Shown: positions 51,816 through 59,476 of the stretch, one piece after another
How positions within the stretch are numbered: position 1 is the stretch's first letter
Layout of the letters: each line of letters opens with the position of its first letter
Source: Bacteriovoracaceae bacterium UBA6153
Lineage (GTDB): Bacteria > Bdellovibrionota > Bacteriovoracia > Bacteriovoracales > Bacteriovoracaceae
Assembly: GCA_002428265.1 (NCBI GenBank)
Contig: DIUR01000027.1
Span: 186,001 to 250,000, forward strand
Direction: 5' to 3'
DNA length: 64,000 nt
Program-made: the position numbers and the translations under genes
The notes under the pieces: generated by a model
What the model was told of the DNA's origin: nothing
What the model saw: the letters and a program-made list of their open reading frames with translations, nothing else
The model's database searches: none

Positions 51816-52037
51816 ATGAAATGTAGTTTTTGTTCTACAAGTACTAAGGATCTCTCCAGACACTTAAAAAGTAATGAGATGGATGGTCTTAATGATAGAC
51901 TGGAAGATGCTGACGAGCTTGAAAAACTTTTGGGTGATAGAAAAGCTGCAAACAATATCATTCCCTTTTATTCTTTTCCTGGAAGTAAGTACAAGCGAAC
52001 TTCTGATGAGAAAGTTGAAATCATAAGTAAAAAATAA
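51816..52037 (+). CDS. Short CxxC protein, possibly a remnant
   Basis: 73 residues starting MKCSFCSTSTKDLSRHLKS with AAGGGGGTG upstream. One CxxC then a charged helical region and a C-terminal YSFPGSKYKRTSDEKVEI. No family. The CxxC may be half of a zinc finger that lost its partner. It is divergent from the LprI-like remnant; the overlap of frames with that gene shows one of the two N-termini is not real. Confidence 0.4.
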   Translation: MKCSFCSTSTKDLSRHLKSNEMDGLNDRLEDADELEKLLGDRKAANNIIPFYSFPGSKYKRTSDEKVEIISKK

Positions 52038-52103
52038 GTATACTCACTCTTTAAGATGGGCAATTAATCACTATGACTAATTGCCCATTATGTTGTTAGT
52101 TAA

Positions 52104-52841
52104 TTAATCACATTGATTGTTAGCATCTTCATCGATGCAAAATTGATTTATGTCATCATCTTGAGGAAAGTTTTTATTACTATGCATTTCTAATTTACCG
52201 TTTTTAAATCTAAAATTTAGTACTTTTTTATAATCCTCAGCTGTAGCACCAGGTTTTTCACTGTCAAGGCAGTCTTGATTATTGTGGCTTGGCAGAGGAT
52301 CGCTATTAACAGAATCATTTTCAATTGTAACGGTTCCAGTTGCTTGATCAAATGTTAACTTGTCTTTACACCCAGTTTTGCTACCTGCTTCTAATTTGTC
52401 GTAGGTTCCCCAAAACGAAGTAGTAGGATTAAAAGTTATTGATCTATTATCGCCACGTGTATCATGACCACCGCCCCAGTACATAAGTAATCTTTTACCG
52501 GCCATTGATTCAAGTAGTCCCTGTCTAATAGATAATTCTACACCGTCACCACAAGTGGTTTCAATTTGAACGTTGTTACCTAATGCTGTTAAGTCAAAAG
52601 AAACAGCGTTGCCATTTATACAACTGATGTTTCCATCAATTGCATATGCTCTATTCATTAGATAATCCATCATAGATGGTTTGTTGATGGCCACACCACT
52701 TGTTTGTGTAAATGCTGTTACAGATGAATCACTAAATGTTTGCTTCCTTAGAGTGCCAGCATTTGATGATTTATTACTATCACTACAACCTACAAGAGCG
52801 ATCGTTGTAAAACTTAAAATTAGAGCAGTTGCAACTTTCAT
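52104..52841 (-). CDS. Lipoprotein of unknown function
   Basis: 245 residues from the ATG at 52841 (AAAGGGG upstream; an in-frame TTG at 52856 is less likely). Lipobox ALVGC with S at +2, then a Ser/Asn-rich linker and a compact domain with about five Cys in pairs (SCINGN, TTCGDGVE, TGCKDKL, DCLDSE, FCIDEDANNQC). The C-terminal DEDANNQCD is acidic and may bind calcium. No family. Intact, unlike its neighbours. Confidence 0.7.
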   Translation of the reverse strand: MKVATALILSFTTIALVGCSDSNKSSNAGTLRKQTFSDSSVTAFTQTSGVAINKPSMMDYLMNRAYAIDGNISCINGNAVSFDLTALGNNVQIETTCGDGVELSIRQGLLESMAGKRLLMYWGGGHDTRGDNRSITFNPTTSFWGTYDKLEAGSKTGCKDKLTFDQATGTVTIENDSVNSDPLPSHNNQDCLDSEKPGATAEDYKKVLNFRFKNGKLEMHSNKNFPQDDDINQFCIDEDANNQCD

Positions 52842-52891
52842 AATTTCCCCTTTCAAGTTGATTTGAACATTTTTATTAGCTATTAAGATTA

Positions 52892-52914
52892 ATTCCTATC
52901 TGTATATTCCTATC
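52892..52914. promoter_or_regulatory. Direct repeat upstream of lipoprotein 52104
   Basis: ATTCCTATC at 52892-52900 and again at 52906-52914, a 14-bp period, in the upstream region of the minus-strand lipoprotein gene. A tandem regulator site is possible. Confidence 0.3.
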
Positions 52915-53030
52915 GGTTTAAATGCTAAGAACTAGATTGTATAAAGTAATTTAAGGTATTCTTGAACAAAGCTTGAGCATTAGGTTTTAAGGAATCGATA
53001 AGATTAAAATAATAACAGTATGTTGCAAAC

Positions 53031-53366
53031 TTACTGATTTTTTAATCCGATTTTTCTTTTAGTTGTTGGAAGTTTTGTATCAATGACTTCTTTAATTGAA
53101 TCTAGTCTTTCAAATACAACTTTAAAAACTTTATTAGTACCTGATTCGAGCTTATTCATGCGTTCGTTTAAACCTTTTTCTAAAAGTAAAAAGCTTCTGA
53201 GTTTTACGAAGATTCACATAATGGAAATATTAATCGAGACAGCTCTCTCAGTATTTAAAATGCTTGATAGCATAGCAACGCCAAGTTCTGTGAAAACAAA
53301 AGGTTTAATTCTAAGGCCCATCTTGATCGAATTAGAGGTGCCAAATTGGTACCTCCAATTTTTAAG
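53031..53366 (-). pseudogene. ORF6N-domain protein remnant, copy 2
   Basis: Minus strand gives ELKNWRYQFGTSNSIKMGLR, IKPFVFTELGVAMLSS, ILNTERAVSINISIM, an in-frame TGA, IFVKLRSFLLLEKGLNERMN and so on to KRKIGLKNQ. The stop is one base from the Arg codon (CGA) expected at this place in ORF6N proteins. The 5' part of the gene is missing. It shares about 200 bp with copy 1 at 50825, in the same orientation. Confidence 0.75.
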
Positions 53367-53426
53367 TTCCTATTAAAATTGAATTAGATTTTTCAAAGAT
53401 GAATTGACTGGAGAAGTTTCGAAATT

Positions 53427-53951
53427 TTATTTCTTCAGCCCAGTCCTTTGATTATGCACTTTAAGTATATCCTCTGATTTATAGCAAACCAAATTAACCA
53501 TTAATCCAAAGCGAGGATTAATTTCAAAACCTTTAATAACAAAACCAACTTTTAACTTTGGAATAATAACAGCATTGTTATCTGCATGGTGCTTGGATGT
53601 TATTTCCTGAAAACCATCCTCTTGTGCTTTTTCGACAACTTTATTCATCAGTTCAGTGTAAACACCTTTTCTGCGATATTCTGGAAAGACAGCGCTGTTA
53701 CACATATAGAATTCCATGCCACTAATTTGTAATCCCCAAGACCAGCCCACGAGTTTCTCATTTTCCCATGCAGTAAGGTATAAACGATATTGAGTAGTGC
53801 ACATTTTATCAAGCGTTGTAATTTTCTCTTTATCTATTTCACTGAAAAAAGAATTAATATCAACATCATTATTATCTTCAAAAAGCTCAGGGCGATATTG
53901 TCTGAATAAAGGTACAAATTCTTCTTTAGTAATAAATTTATAATTAATCAT
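53427..53951 (-). CDS. GNAT family acetyltransferase
   Basis: 174 residues, apparently intact. CoA-binding motif A is NSAVFPEYRRKGVYTELMNKV (Arg-rich loop RRKGVY), followed by EITSKHHADNNAVIIPKLKVGFVIKGFEI. Substrate unknown. GAGAGAGA before the ATG. Lies between ORF6N remnant copy 2 and repeat copy B. Confidence 0.85.
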   Translation of the reverse strand: MINYKFITKEEFVPLFRQYRPELFEDNNDVDINSFFSEIDKEKITTLDKMCTTQYRLYLTAWENEKLVGWSWGLQISGMEFYMCNSAVFPEYRRKGVYTELMNKVVEKAQEDGFQEITSKHHADNNAVIIPKLKVGFVIKGFEINPRFGLMVNLVCYKSEDILKVHNQRTGLKK

Positions 53952-54062
53952 TTTCTCTCTCGCATTCTCTATTCTTTTAACAAAAGACTAGCAGGAATCT
54001 TGTGAGACATCTATCTAGATTAGAATCATGGAATCGGAGATGAATAAAAGTAGAGATTAAAA

Positions 54063-54097
54063 TGGCACACTCGCTTAAGGGAGTTTCGAACTTCTTG
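54063..54097 (+). repeat. 35-bp tRNA-3'-end-like repeat, copy B
   Basis: Second copy, same length as C and A without gaps: TGGCACACTCG, then GGGAGTTTCGAACTTCTTG at its end. It lies between the GNAT gene start (53951) and the first metallopeptidase/lipoprotein module (54187). Confidence 0.65.
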
Positions 54098-54186
54098 CTC
54101 TATATAGTTATTTTTACTTTCTAATTATATTGACTACAAATAACCTTTAGAGTCAAAATAGATAAAGTCTATTAATTGAGAGAGAT

Positions 54187-54742
54187 ATGAAATTTATAGC
54201 GATTTTTATAACCTCTTTTTTGTTTTTTTCTAAAATAGCATTGGCTTCACCGTTGCCTTGTACAATTTTGGCAAACCCAAGTCGAAGCTCATCCAGTTAA
54301 ACCTTATAAAAATAAAGATGGTACTCTCGTTATAAAAAAAGGAGAGACGGATGAACATTGCAGGTTAAAATATCCGAAAACTGAAAAATGGCAAACGCAA
54401 TTCTTTAATGGTGCAATTCCTGGATGGCCCATACCAGAAGAAAAATCAAGAATTCTTAGTCATGAATTGATTCATCTTTATCTGCATAATCTCAAACCAG
54501 AAAAGCTTGCGAACATATTTTTTGAATTAGGTTGGAGACAAGAAGGTAAAGATAATTCTCTGGTGCGTTTACCGAGTTATCCTTTACTAAAGCCAGATTC
54601 TGCTCAAAGTATAACAGAAGACGTCGCAAATCATCTAGAAGACTTTCTCCATGATCAAGAAAGCCTGCGTAAGAAATTTCCAGAGAGATATAAGTTGATT
54701 CAGGATATTGTTCCTGCTGATTTTAAATTGGAGAATCCATGA
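54187..54742 (+). pseudogene. Exported HExxH metallopeptidase-like protein, frameshifted (module 1)
   Basis: ATG at 54187 with GAGAGA upstream opens a signal peptide (MKFIAIFITSFLFFSKIALA) but the frame is lost at a T4 run (54266-54269). In the +1 frame from 54269 the protein continues WQTQVEAHPVKPYKNKDGTL, then DEHCR, AIPGWPIPEEK, LSHELIHLYLHNL (HExxH) and on to the stop at 54742. The N-terminal block, VKPYKNKDGT with a later HCR, matches SRDSYYRQDGT...HCR in the gene at 56776, so the two are homologues; module 1 lacks about 90 residues between GWP and HExxH. A sequencing error at T4 is possible. Confidence 0.7.
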
Positions 54743-55236
54743 AAGTAATATTTTTATTTTTCTTTTTGATTTTTACTGGATGTAACTCTTATGAAGCAGA
54801 AGCACAGATTGATAGTATTAAATTGTTACAAACAATATGGGATTCAAAAAATATTTCATTGGCTTTAGAAAAAATCCAAGGATTACATAAAGTAGGTGAG
54901 GGCGATGATTATGAAACTTTTGGTACTGATAAAAAAGTTAGTATTTTTTCATTAGCAATTAATGTCTCCAAAAAAGATAAAAAAATTATTTCAATCAGAA
55001 CACCACTTGATAAGGGAAATGATATTCCTTCTAATGTTATAAAGACGAAATTAACGACTGATGATTGGAAAACTTACGAGCATCCTATAAACGGTATTGA
55101 TGCTCTAAAACTAGACGTTACTGAGTATAGTGAAAAATTAGAAGTTGGTTTTGCGTACGATAAGCTTGATAAAGAAAAGAAGACAAGAATGCTATATTGG
55201 GGAAGGAATTTTAAAAGAATTCAGACTATTCTTTAA
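54739..55236 (+). CDS. Small lipoprotein of module 1
   Basis: 165 residues, signal peptide MKVIFLFFFLIFTGC with lipobox FTGC and N at +2. Mature part mixed alpha/beta, no family. ATGA overlap with the metallopeptidase-like gene, so translation is coupled. The stop codon is 1 nt from repeat copy A. By position it may be the partner or immunity protein of the upstream exported protein, which is inference. It has little obvious similarity to the lipoprotein of module 2 beyond size and place. Confidence 0.7.
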   Translation: MKVIFLFFFLIFTGCNSYEAEAQIDSIKLLQTIWDSKNISLALEKIQGLHKVGEGDDYETFGTDKKVSIFSLAINVSKKDKKIISIRTPLDKGNDIPSNVIKTKLTTDDWKTYEHPINGIDALKLDVTEYSEKLEVGFAYDKLDKEKKTRMLYWGRNFKRIQTIL

Positions 55237-55237
55237 C

Positions 55238-55272
55238 TGGCGCACCCGTTTGGGGGAGTTTCGAACTAGTTG
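55238..55272 (+). repeat. 35-bp tRNA-3'-end-like repeat, copy A
   Basis: Third copy, closest to the tRNA: its first 11 bp TGGCGCACCCG are identical to the end of tRNA-Arg (CCA end and acceptor stem). It begins 1 nt after the stop codon of the module 1 lipoprotein; the tRNA begins 2 nt after the stop of the module 2 lipoprotein. Confidence 0.7.
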
Positions 55273-55279
55273 CGGGAAT

Positions 55280-56077
55280 TTAACAAGTTACTAATGTTTT
55301 GCATGATGTAATAGTCGTTTTATTGTTCACCTTGGTCAGATTCACAATAAAGGCTTCATCTTTTAAATGTACCCCACGATATATCAGCTTATTTTCTTCA
55401 TCTATGACGTGACTTAATCCTTGAGGACCAGTCCCTCTATGATCCATAAGATCATTCGTTGAAAAATTAGATTGAATTAGTGGAACTCGCCACTCGCTCA
55501 TATTGGAAAAGATTTTATGCTTAATTTCCTTTTCTTTATTTTCATCCCAGTTATCTTCCTGAGTCCATCCCCAGTAGCCAGGCCATAAAATAATATCAGC
55601 TTCATCTTTTTGAAAATAAGTTGTTGGAGTATGTTCAGCTTCAAAGCATATCAGGATAGCCAGATTAAAGCTGTTAATATTAAAAACTTTCGATTCGATC
55701 TTATCAGGTATAGAGAAGAATTTTTTCTCAGAATCAGTGAGACCAATTTTATAGAATTGAGTAACGTCATTACCATTAAACCAATAACCTGAGTTATAGA
55801 TTTTTGTATCTTGAACTAATGCTGTTGGAAGAATGACATTGATTCCTGTTCGATGGCTCCAAGCTGAAATTTGTTTCAAGCAAGGTGCTAAAACTTCTTA
55901 TGTACATTGTCTCATTTTTGAAGAGAAGCCTGACAGGCTACGTTCGGGAAAAAGAATTACATCAACTTTTTCTTTTTCAAAGCGTGATAGAAAGCTTGTG
56001 ATTGAATTAAAGTTTTTTTCAATGTCTGTAGAGTTCGTTAGTTGAGCGACTCCAATATTGATTTTATGAAGACTCAT
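55280..56077 (-). pseudogene. Carbon-nitrogen hydrolase (nitrilase family) with in-frame stop
   Basis: ATG at 56077 gives MSLHKINIGVAQLTNS...ILFPERSLSGFSSKMRQCT, a TAA (55900-55898), and then EVLAPCLKQISAWSHRTGIN to the end at 55280 in the same frame. The catalytic triad is there on both sides of the stop: Glu in FPERSL, Lys in FYKIGLTDSEKK, Cys in LAILICFEAEHTP. The substrate is unknown. The start overlaps the nucleotidyltransferase gene by 14 nt. One point mutation would restore it, so the loss looks recent. Confidence 0.75.
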
Positions 56078-56552
56078 TTTTACTAGCTCTTATTATTTCT
56101 AATTCTTTTGCAACCTCTATGTCCTTTGGTCTTTTGAGTGCACGTTTTGCGTTGATAAGATCTTCAATCGAAATTATTTTACATTTATATCCATAAATTT
56201 TTATTTCAATACATGATTTACTGAGCTCTTCAAAATCACCAACTCCAGTCACGTTGGAAAGTAGATCCAAAATTCCAACATCAGTTTGTAGGTAAAGATT
56301 ATTGATTCCTTCAATTGATTTAGGTGTATCTAGAAATGAAGGTTTATTATTTGCAATTCTGTGTTTGGGGTGAATATCCCCCAAAGCTTTACGAAGTTTT
56401 TCAATATTATCTGGAGTCAAAATCGCGCAAACATCCAAGTCACTTGTAACAAAGCTTGAACCATAAGCAGCAGCTGCAAAACCACCGATGACAATAAAAT
56501 CAAAATCATTTTCAGAAAGTTTAGATAGTAGAAGTTTAAAATCAGTTTTCAT
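56064..56552 (-). CDS. Nucleotidyltransferase-like protein (possible toxin)
   Basis: 162 residues with the pol-beta-type start VIGGFAAAAYGSSFVTSDLDVCAI: the G-G/S loop and the DxD metal site. This is the shape of AbiEii/DUF6036-like nucleotidyltransferases, some of which act as toxins that add nucleotides to tRNA. The C-terminus (EDLINAKRALKRPKDIEVAKEL) is typical. It overlaps a 52-residue upstream gene by 11 nt, as in toxin-antitoxin or MNT-type pairs. Intact. Confidence 0.7.
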   Translation of the reverse strand: MKTDFKLLLSKLSENDFDFIVIGGFAAAAYGSSFVTSDLDVCAILTPDNIEKLRKALGDIHPKHRIANNKPSFLDTPKSIEGINNLYLQTDVGILDLLSNVTGVGDFEELSKSCIEIKIYGYKCKIISIEDLINAKRALKRPKDIEVAKELEIIRASKNESS

Positions 56553-56700
56553 TAGAAGTATCTAACGATGATCTCATTTCTTCAATGAGATTAACTGCAC
56601 TTTGAAGTTGATCAATTCTTTCATCAATCGAAAGTTGTAAATTCATTTCGATGTGACTTAATTGTTCAGGGCTTAATGTGGATTCAATTGGTGAATTCAT
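56542..56700 (-). CDS. Small helical protein paired with the nucleotidyltransferase
   Basis: 52 residues: MNSPIESTLSPEQLSHIEMN, a middle LSIDERIDQLQSAVNL helix and a charged end. The PEQLSHIE...SIDERIDQL pattern is that of small proteins found directly before DUF6036-type nucleotidyltransferases. Its stop lies 11 nt inside the next gene. Candidate antitoxin or subunit. Confidence 0.55.
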   Translation of the reverse strand: MNSPIESTLSPEQLSHIEMNLQLSIDERIDQLQSAVNLIEEMRSSLDTSNEN

Positions 56701-56741
56701 AATTACATTTTAGCTCAAAAGAGTGAGTAAATGAAGTAATT

Positions 56742-56769
56742 TGACTTGGGTATAGGCTCAATCTACAAT
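56742..56769 (+). promoter_or_regulatory. Promoter of module 2, leaderless
   Basis: TTGACT (56742-56747), 16-bp spacer, TACAAT (56764-56769), five of six at each hexamer. The start would be 6-7 nt further, at the A of the ATG (56776), and no ribosome binding site exists, so translation is probably leaderless. Confidence 0.55.
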
Positions 56770-56775
56770 TTAATA

Positions 56776-57483
56776 ATGCTTAAGTTGTTAATATTCTTTA
56801 ATCTTACGATGATGTCCAGCTGGGCTTTGGCTGACCAGTGCCCGTCAGGGCAATATTTTGTCTCAGCTTATTCTAGAGACTCTTATTATCGGCAAGATGG
56901 AACTTTCGTAAAAGCTACAAATGTAGATGCGCATTGCCGTACTTATAATTTCTCAAGTCCATTAAAACTTAAGTTTGAAGATCAAATGCCCCAAGGGTGG
57001 CCTTATCAACTTGATCTTTTCAAGAAATGGACGACCATTGAAAAACGTGACGTTAAAAAAGCACTTGATTCTCTACCTAAACGACTTAGAGATCTAGGAG
57101 AAATAAAAATATATCGTGCTGTGAAGTCATCGTTTCCAAATAATCATGCTTCTTCTGGACCTGATGATTCAGTTATTGTTTTATACGATAGTGCCAAAAA
57201 GTTTGGTTATAAGCAGGCACTTGCTCATGAAATGTCACATGTTCTTTTTTCTAAATTAAGTGCAGACGAAAAAGAAGAGTATTATTCATTTTCAGATTGG
57301 AAACAAAATAGAGGAAGCTTTTATACTAAGAGAAATGATTTTTCGGAATCAGACGGAAGTCTTTTTCCCGAAGAAGATTTTGCCAACAATGTAGAGCATG
57401 TAGTTATAAAAAATGGTTCAAGCGTTAACAGAAGAATATCTGATTATTTAAAGTTATTATTGGGATTAAAGAATGAGAAATAA
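56776..57483 (+). CDS. Exported HExxH metallopeptidase-like protein (module 2)
   Basis: 235 residues, signal peptide MLKLLIFFNLTMMSSWALA. The mature N-terminal domain (CPSGQYFVSAYSRDSYYRQD...HCR, about 28-65) is a small Cys-containing unit and PQGWPYQLDLFKKW follows. The zinc site is ALAHEMSHVLF (HExxH), with a downstream Glu in FPEEDFANNVEHVV as candidate third ligand. The N-terminal unit plus the HExxH domain occurs in exported proteins of other bacteria, without known target. Intact, in contrast to module 1. The start at 56776 is favoured over a TTG at 56746. Confidence 0.75.
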   Translation: MLKLLIFFNLTMMSSWALADQCPSGQYFVSAYSRDSYYRQDGTFVKATNVDAHCRTYNFSSPLKLKFEDQMPQGWPYQLDLFKKWTTIEKRDVKKALDSLPKRLRDLGEIKIYRAVKSSFPNNHASSGPDDSVIVLYDSAKKFGYKQALAHEMSHVLFSKLSADEKEEYYSFSDWKQNRGSFYTKRNDFSESDGSLFPEEDFANNVEHVVIKNGSSVNRRISDYLKLLLGLKNEK

Positions 57484-57949
57484 AATAAAAATACTCTTTG
57501 TTTTTCTTTTAACTGCAAGCTGCACGCACGAGAAAATTAATGATAATACTCAAAGTGAGTGGGGTTTAATTAATAAAATTGAAAGTGAAAAATGGAATGA
57601 GGGAAAAATAATAAGTTGGTTAGGGGCACCGAATGATATCCATGAAAATGAAAAACAAAATTTAAAATATTTAATTTATGATTATCCTAAGTCTAATCAT
57701 CAAAAATGGAGTTTTGAGATTTCAAATAAGGGGGAATTACGTAATATTACTTTTCTACCAAATAGTTCTAATCGAAATGATTTTTCAAGTGAACAGTTAT
57801 CCTCAAAATGGACTGGCTGTGTAAAACAAAAGAGCACTGATAATTCTCAACATTTTATTAGATATACTTATTCTCTGGAGTGTGGAGAAAAGCATAAGGC
57901 CTATATGAATAAGATTGGAGAAGTTACAAGTATTTCAATTGAGATTTAA
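57473..57949 (+). CDS. Small lipoprotein of module 2
   Basis: 158 residues, signal peptide MRNKIKILFVFLLTASC, lipobox TASC with T at +2. Mature protein: a helix (ESEKWNEGKIISWLGAP) followed by beta-strands and two Cys (WTGCVKQ, SLECGEK), a shape reminiscent of SmpA/BamE-like lipoproteins (helix then GxPxxI turn), but without a firm match. It overlaps the metallopeptidase gene by 11 nt. The stop codon is 2 nt from the 3' end of tRNA-Arg. Possible immunity or partner protein. Confidence 0.7.
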   Translation: MRNKIKILFVFLLTASCTHEKINDNTQSEWGLINKIESEKWNEGKIISWLGAPNDIHENEKQNLKYLIYDYPKSNHQKWSFEISNKGELRNITFLPNSSNRNDFSSEQLSSKWTGCVKQKSTDNSQHFIRYTYSLECGEKHKAYMNKIGEVTSISIEI

Positions 57950-57951
57950 AA

Positions 57952-58028
57952 TGGCGCACCCGTCAGGATTCGAACCTGAGACCTACCGATTAGAAATCGG
58001 TTGCTCTATCCAGCTGAGCTACGGGTGC
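57952..58028 (-). tRNA. tRNA-Arg (anticodon TCT)
   Basis: 77-nt cloverleaf on the minus strand: acceptor GCACCCG/CGGGTGC, D-arm with GCTC/GAGC, anticodon stem ACCGA/TCGGT around TT-TCT-AA, T-arm TCAGG...CCTGA with loop TTCGAAT, encoded CCA. 3' end at 57952. A TTGACA (58082-58077) stands upstream at a sensible distance with a poor -10 (TAATTT, 58059-58054). It borders the accessory region and is the natural attachment target of integrating elements. Confidence 0.95.
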
Positions 58029-58168
58029 ATTGGATAATTTCGAAGTGAGAAGAAAATTAATGGTTTATTGGCCTAATGTCAAGCAGAAGATGAGGTTTTA
58101 GGCCATCTAAGTGCTTAGAATTTTAAATAAATCTTTCCCAATTAGGGAATCTTACCTAGACTATAGCA

Positions 58169-59476
58169 ATGAAGACAAAAAGCTTTTATTCATTTCCCGA
58201 GGTTGTGGCCCACCTTAAAACAGGGGAGCCGACCTTGTATCATTCCTCTCAAACCTCAACGGTCATTCCTTTTGAAAAACTTGAAGGAGTGCTTAAGAGC
58301 AATACTGTAATGGGAAATCTTTCAACCATTAAAGGCTCGCTTGAGATGTTGGAGAATGGGAATTTAAAAGTTACAGGTTTCGTCACTTGGAAAGAAGCTA
58401 AAGAGTTCTGTCTATCAAAAGGCAGAGAGATTATGACGTCGCCAACTGAAGAGCTTGCAGGAGTTCTTGCTGGTATCGCTACAAGTTGTACGGGTGAGAG
58501 ATCATTTGGTTTTAAAAACCTGCGCTCGCAAATTGTTGAGCTTACTTATATAAATTATGAAGGTGCTGAAGTTAAGTTATCTGCAGAAAAGAAATTAGAC
58601 TGTGGCGTAGATTTAAGTTCGTATCAAAAAGATTTTTCTCATTACGTCTCATATAAAAATGCACCATACCCAAGACTGGAGTTTGAAACTGACTTAATGA
58701 CAGGGACGGAAGGGCAGTTAGGAGTTATTGAGAGTGCGGTTTTAAAAACGATAGAACACTTTCCTGAAACTTATATCTTTATGCTTCTTCCTAAATGGGA
58801 AGATAATTTTGAGCCGCATTTGGAAGTCTTTAAAGCGGTTCAGTCTTTTAGAAATCAGGTTCGCGCCTGCGAATTTCTAGATTCAAACTCACTATCGTTT
58901 TTACCTGCTGATAAAAATCCAGGTAATAATAACGACGTTCTCTTTTTAGAAATTAAAAAAGATGAGTTCGAAAATATTTATGAAAATCTTTTAAGTCATC
59001 TGACACTCATTAACGAAGATCAAATCTTTGAAATGAATGCTTCTAAATGCCGTGAACTAAGAGTGAGTGTTCCGCGTGCGATTTTTGAGGCCAACAGTCG
59101 TATGGGTGTAACTAAAAAAGGGACAGACGTACAGGTGAGTGCAGAGAGATTCAGAGACCTTTTATTGTTTTATCGTGAGATGGGACAAAAGGGTGTTGCT
59201 TACAATCTCTTCGGTCATTTTGGAGATGCACATTTGCATTTTAACTATATGCCGACTCCGGATAAAAACGATTTTTGTAATGAGCAACTTGAAAGTTTAT
59301 ATAGCAAGGTGCTTGAGTGGAAAGGATCTCCTTTTGCCGAGCATGGGATTGGATTGTTAAAGAGAAAATTTATTGCTCCTTTTTATAATGACCATCAAAA
59401 AAGTGTCTTTCGCGAGTTAAAGAAAAAGTTTGATCCCAAAGGACAATTTTTTCCAGAGGGATTTATGACATGCTAA
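58169..59476 (+). CDS. FAD-linked oxidase / D-lactate dehydrogenase-like protein
   Basis: 435 residues of the GlcD/VAO flavoprotein family. FAD-binding half with SSQTSTVIPFEKLEGVLKSN, TCTGERSFGFKNLR, TGTEGQLGVIESA, and a cap domain ending FGHFGDAHLHFNYMP and EHGIGLLKRKF, motifs of the glycolate and D-lactate dehydrogenase C-terminal domain. Substrate likely a 2-hydroxyacid. No ribosome binding site; TAGACT at 58157-58162 is 6 nt before the ATG, a leaderless pattern, and an inverted repeat TTCCC/GGGAA (58135-58149) precedes it. Overlaps rsgA by 7 nt. Confidence 0.85.
   Translation: MKTKSFYSFPEVVAHLKTGEPTLYHSSQTSTVIPFEKLEGVLKSNTVMGNLSTIKGSLEMLENGNLKVTGFVTWKEAKEFCLSKGREIMTSPTEELAGVLAGIATSCTGERSFGFKNLRSQIVELTYINYEGAEVKLSAEKKLDCGVDLSSYQKDFSHYVSYKNAPYPRLEFETDLMTGTEGQLGVIESAVLKTIEHFPETYIFMLLPKWEDNFEPHLEVFKAVQSFRNQVRACEFLDSNSLSFLPADKNPGNNNDVLFLEIKKDEFENIYENLLSHLTLINEDQIFEMNASKCRELRVSVPRAIFEANSRMGVTKKGTDVQVSAERFRDLLLFYREMGQKGVAYNLFGHFGDAHLHFNYMPTPDKNDFCNEQLESLYSKVLEWKGSPFAEHGIGLLKRKFIAPFYNDHQKSVFRELKKKFDPKGQFFPEGFMTC

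Noticed and set aside
51800..51961. N-terminal extension of the LprI-like frame up to 51961
   Set aside because: This part is Ser/Leu-rich, lacks a signal peptide and is antisense to a frame with a good ribosome binding site.
53399..53425. Fourth 35-bp repeat copy (ACTGGAGAAGTTTCGAAA)
   Set aside because: Only the TTCGAA core and a few flanking bases agree, and the acceptor-like TGG...GCAC part is missing.
54262..54275. Programmed frameshift in the module 1 gene
   Set aside because: A T4 run alone is not a known slippery site and no stimulating structure is seen; mutation or sequencing error is simpler.
50754..55272. Integron attC sites as explanation for the 35-bp repeats
   Set aside because: No RYYYAAC / GTTRRRY core pair and no long imperfect inverted repeat is present; the resemblance to a tRNA 3' end is better.
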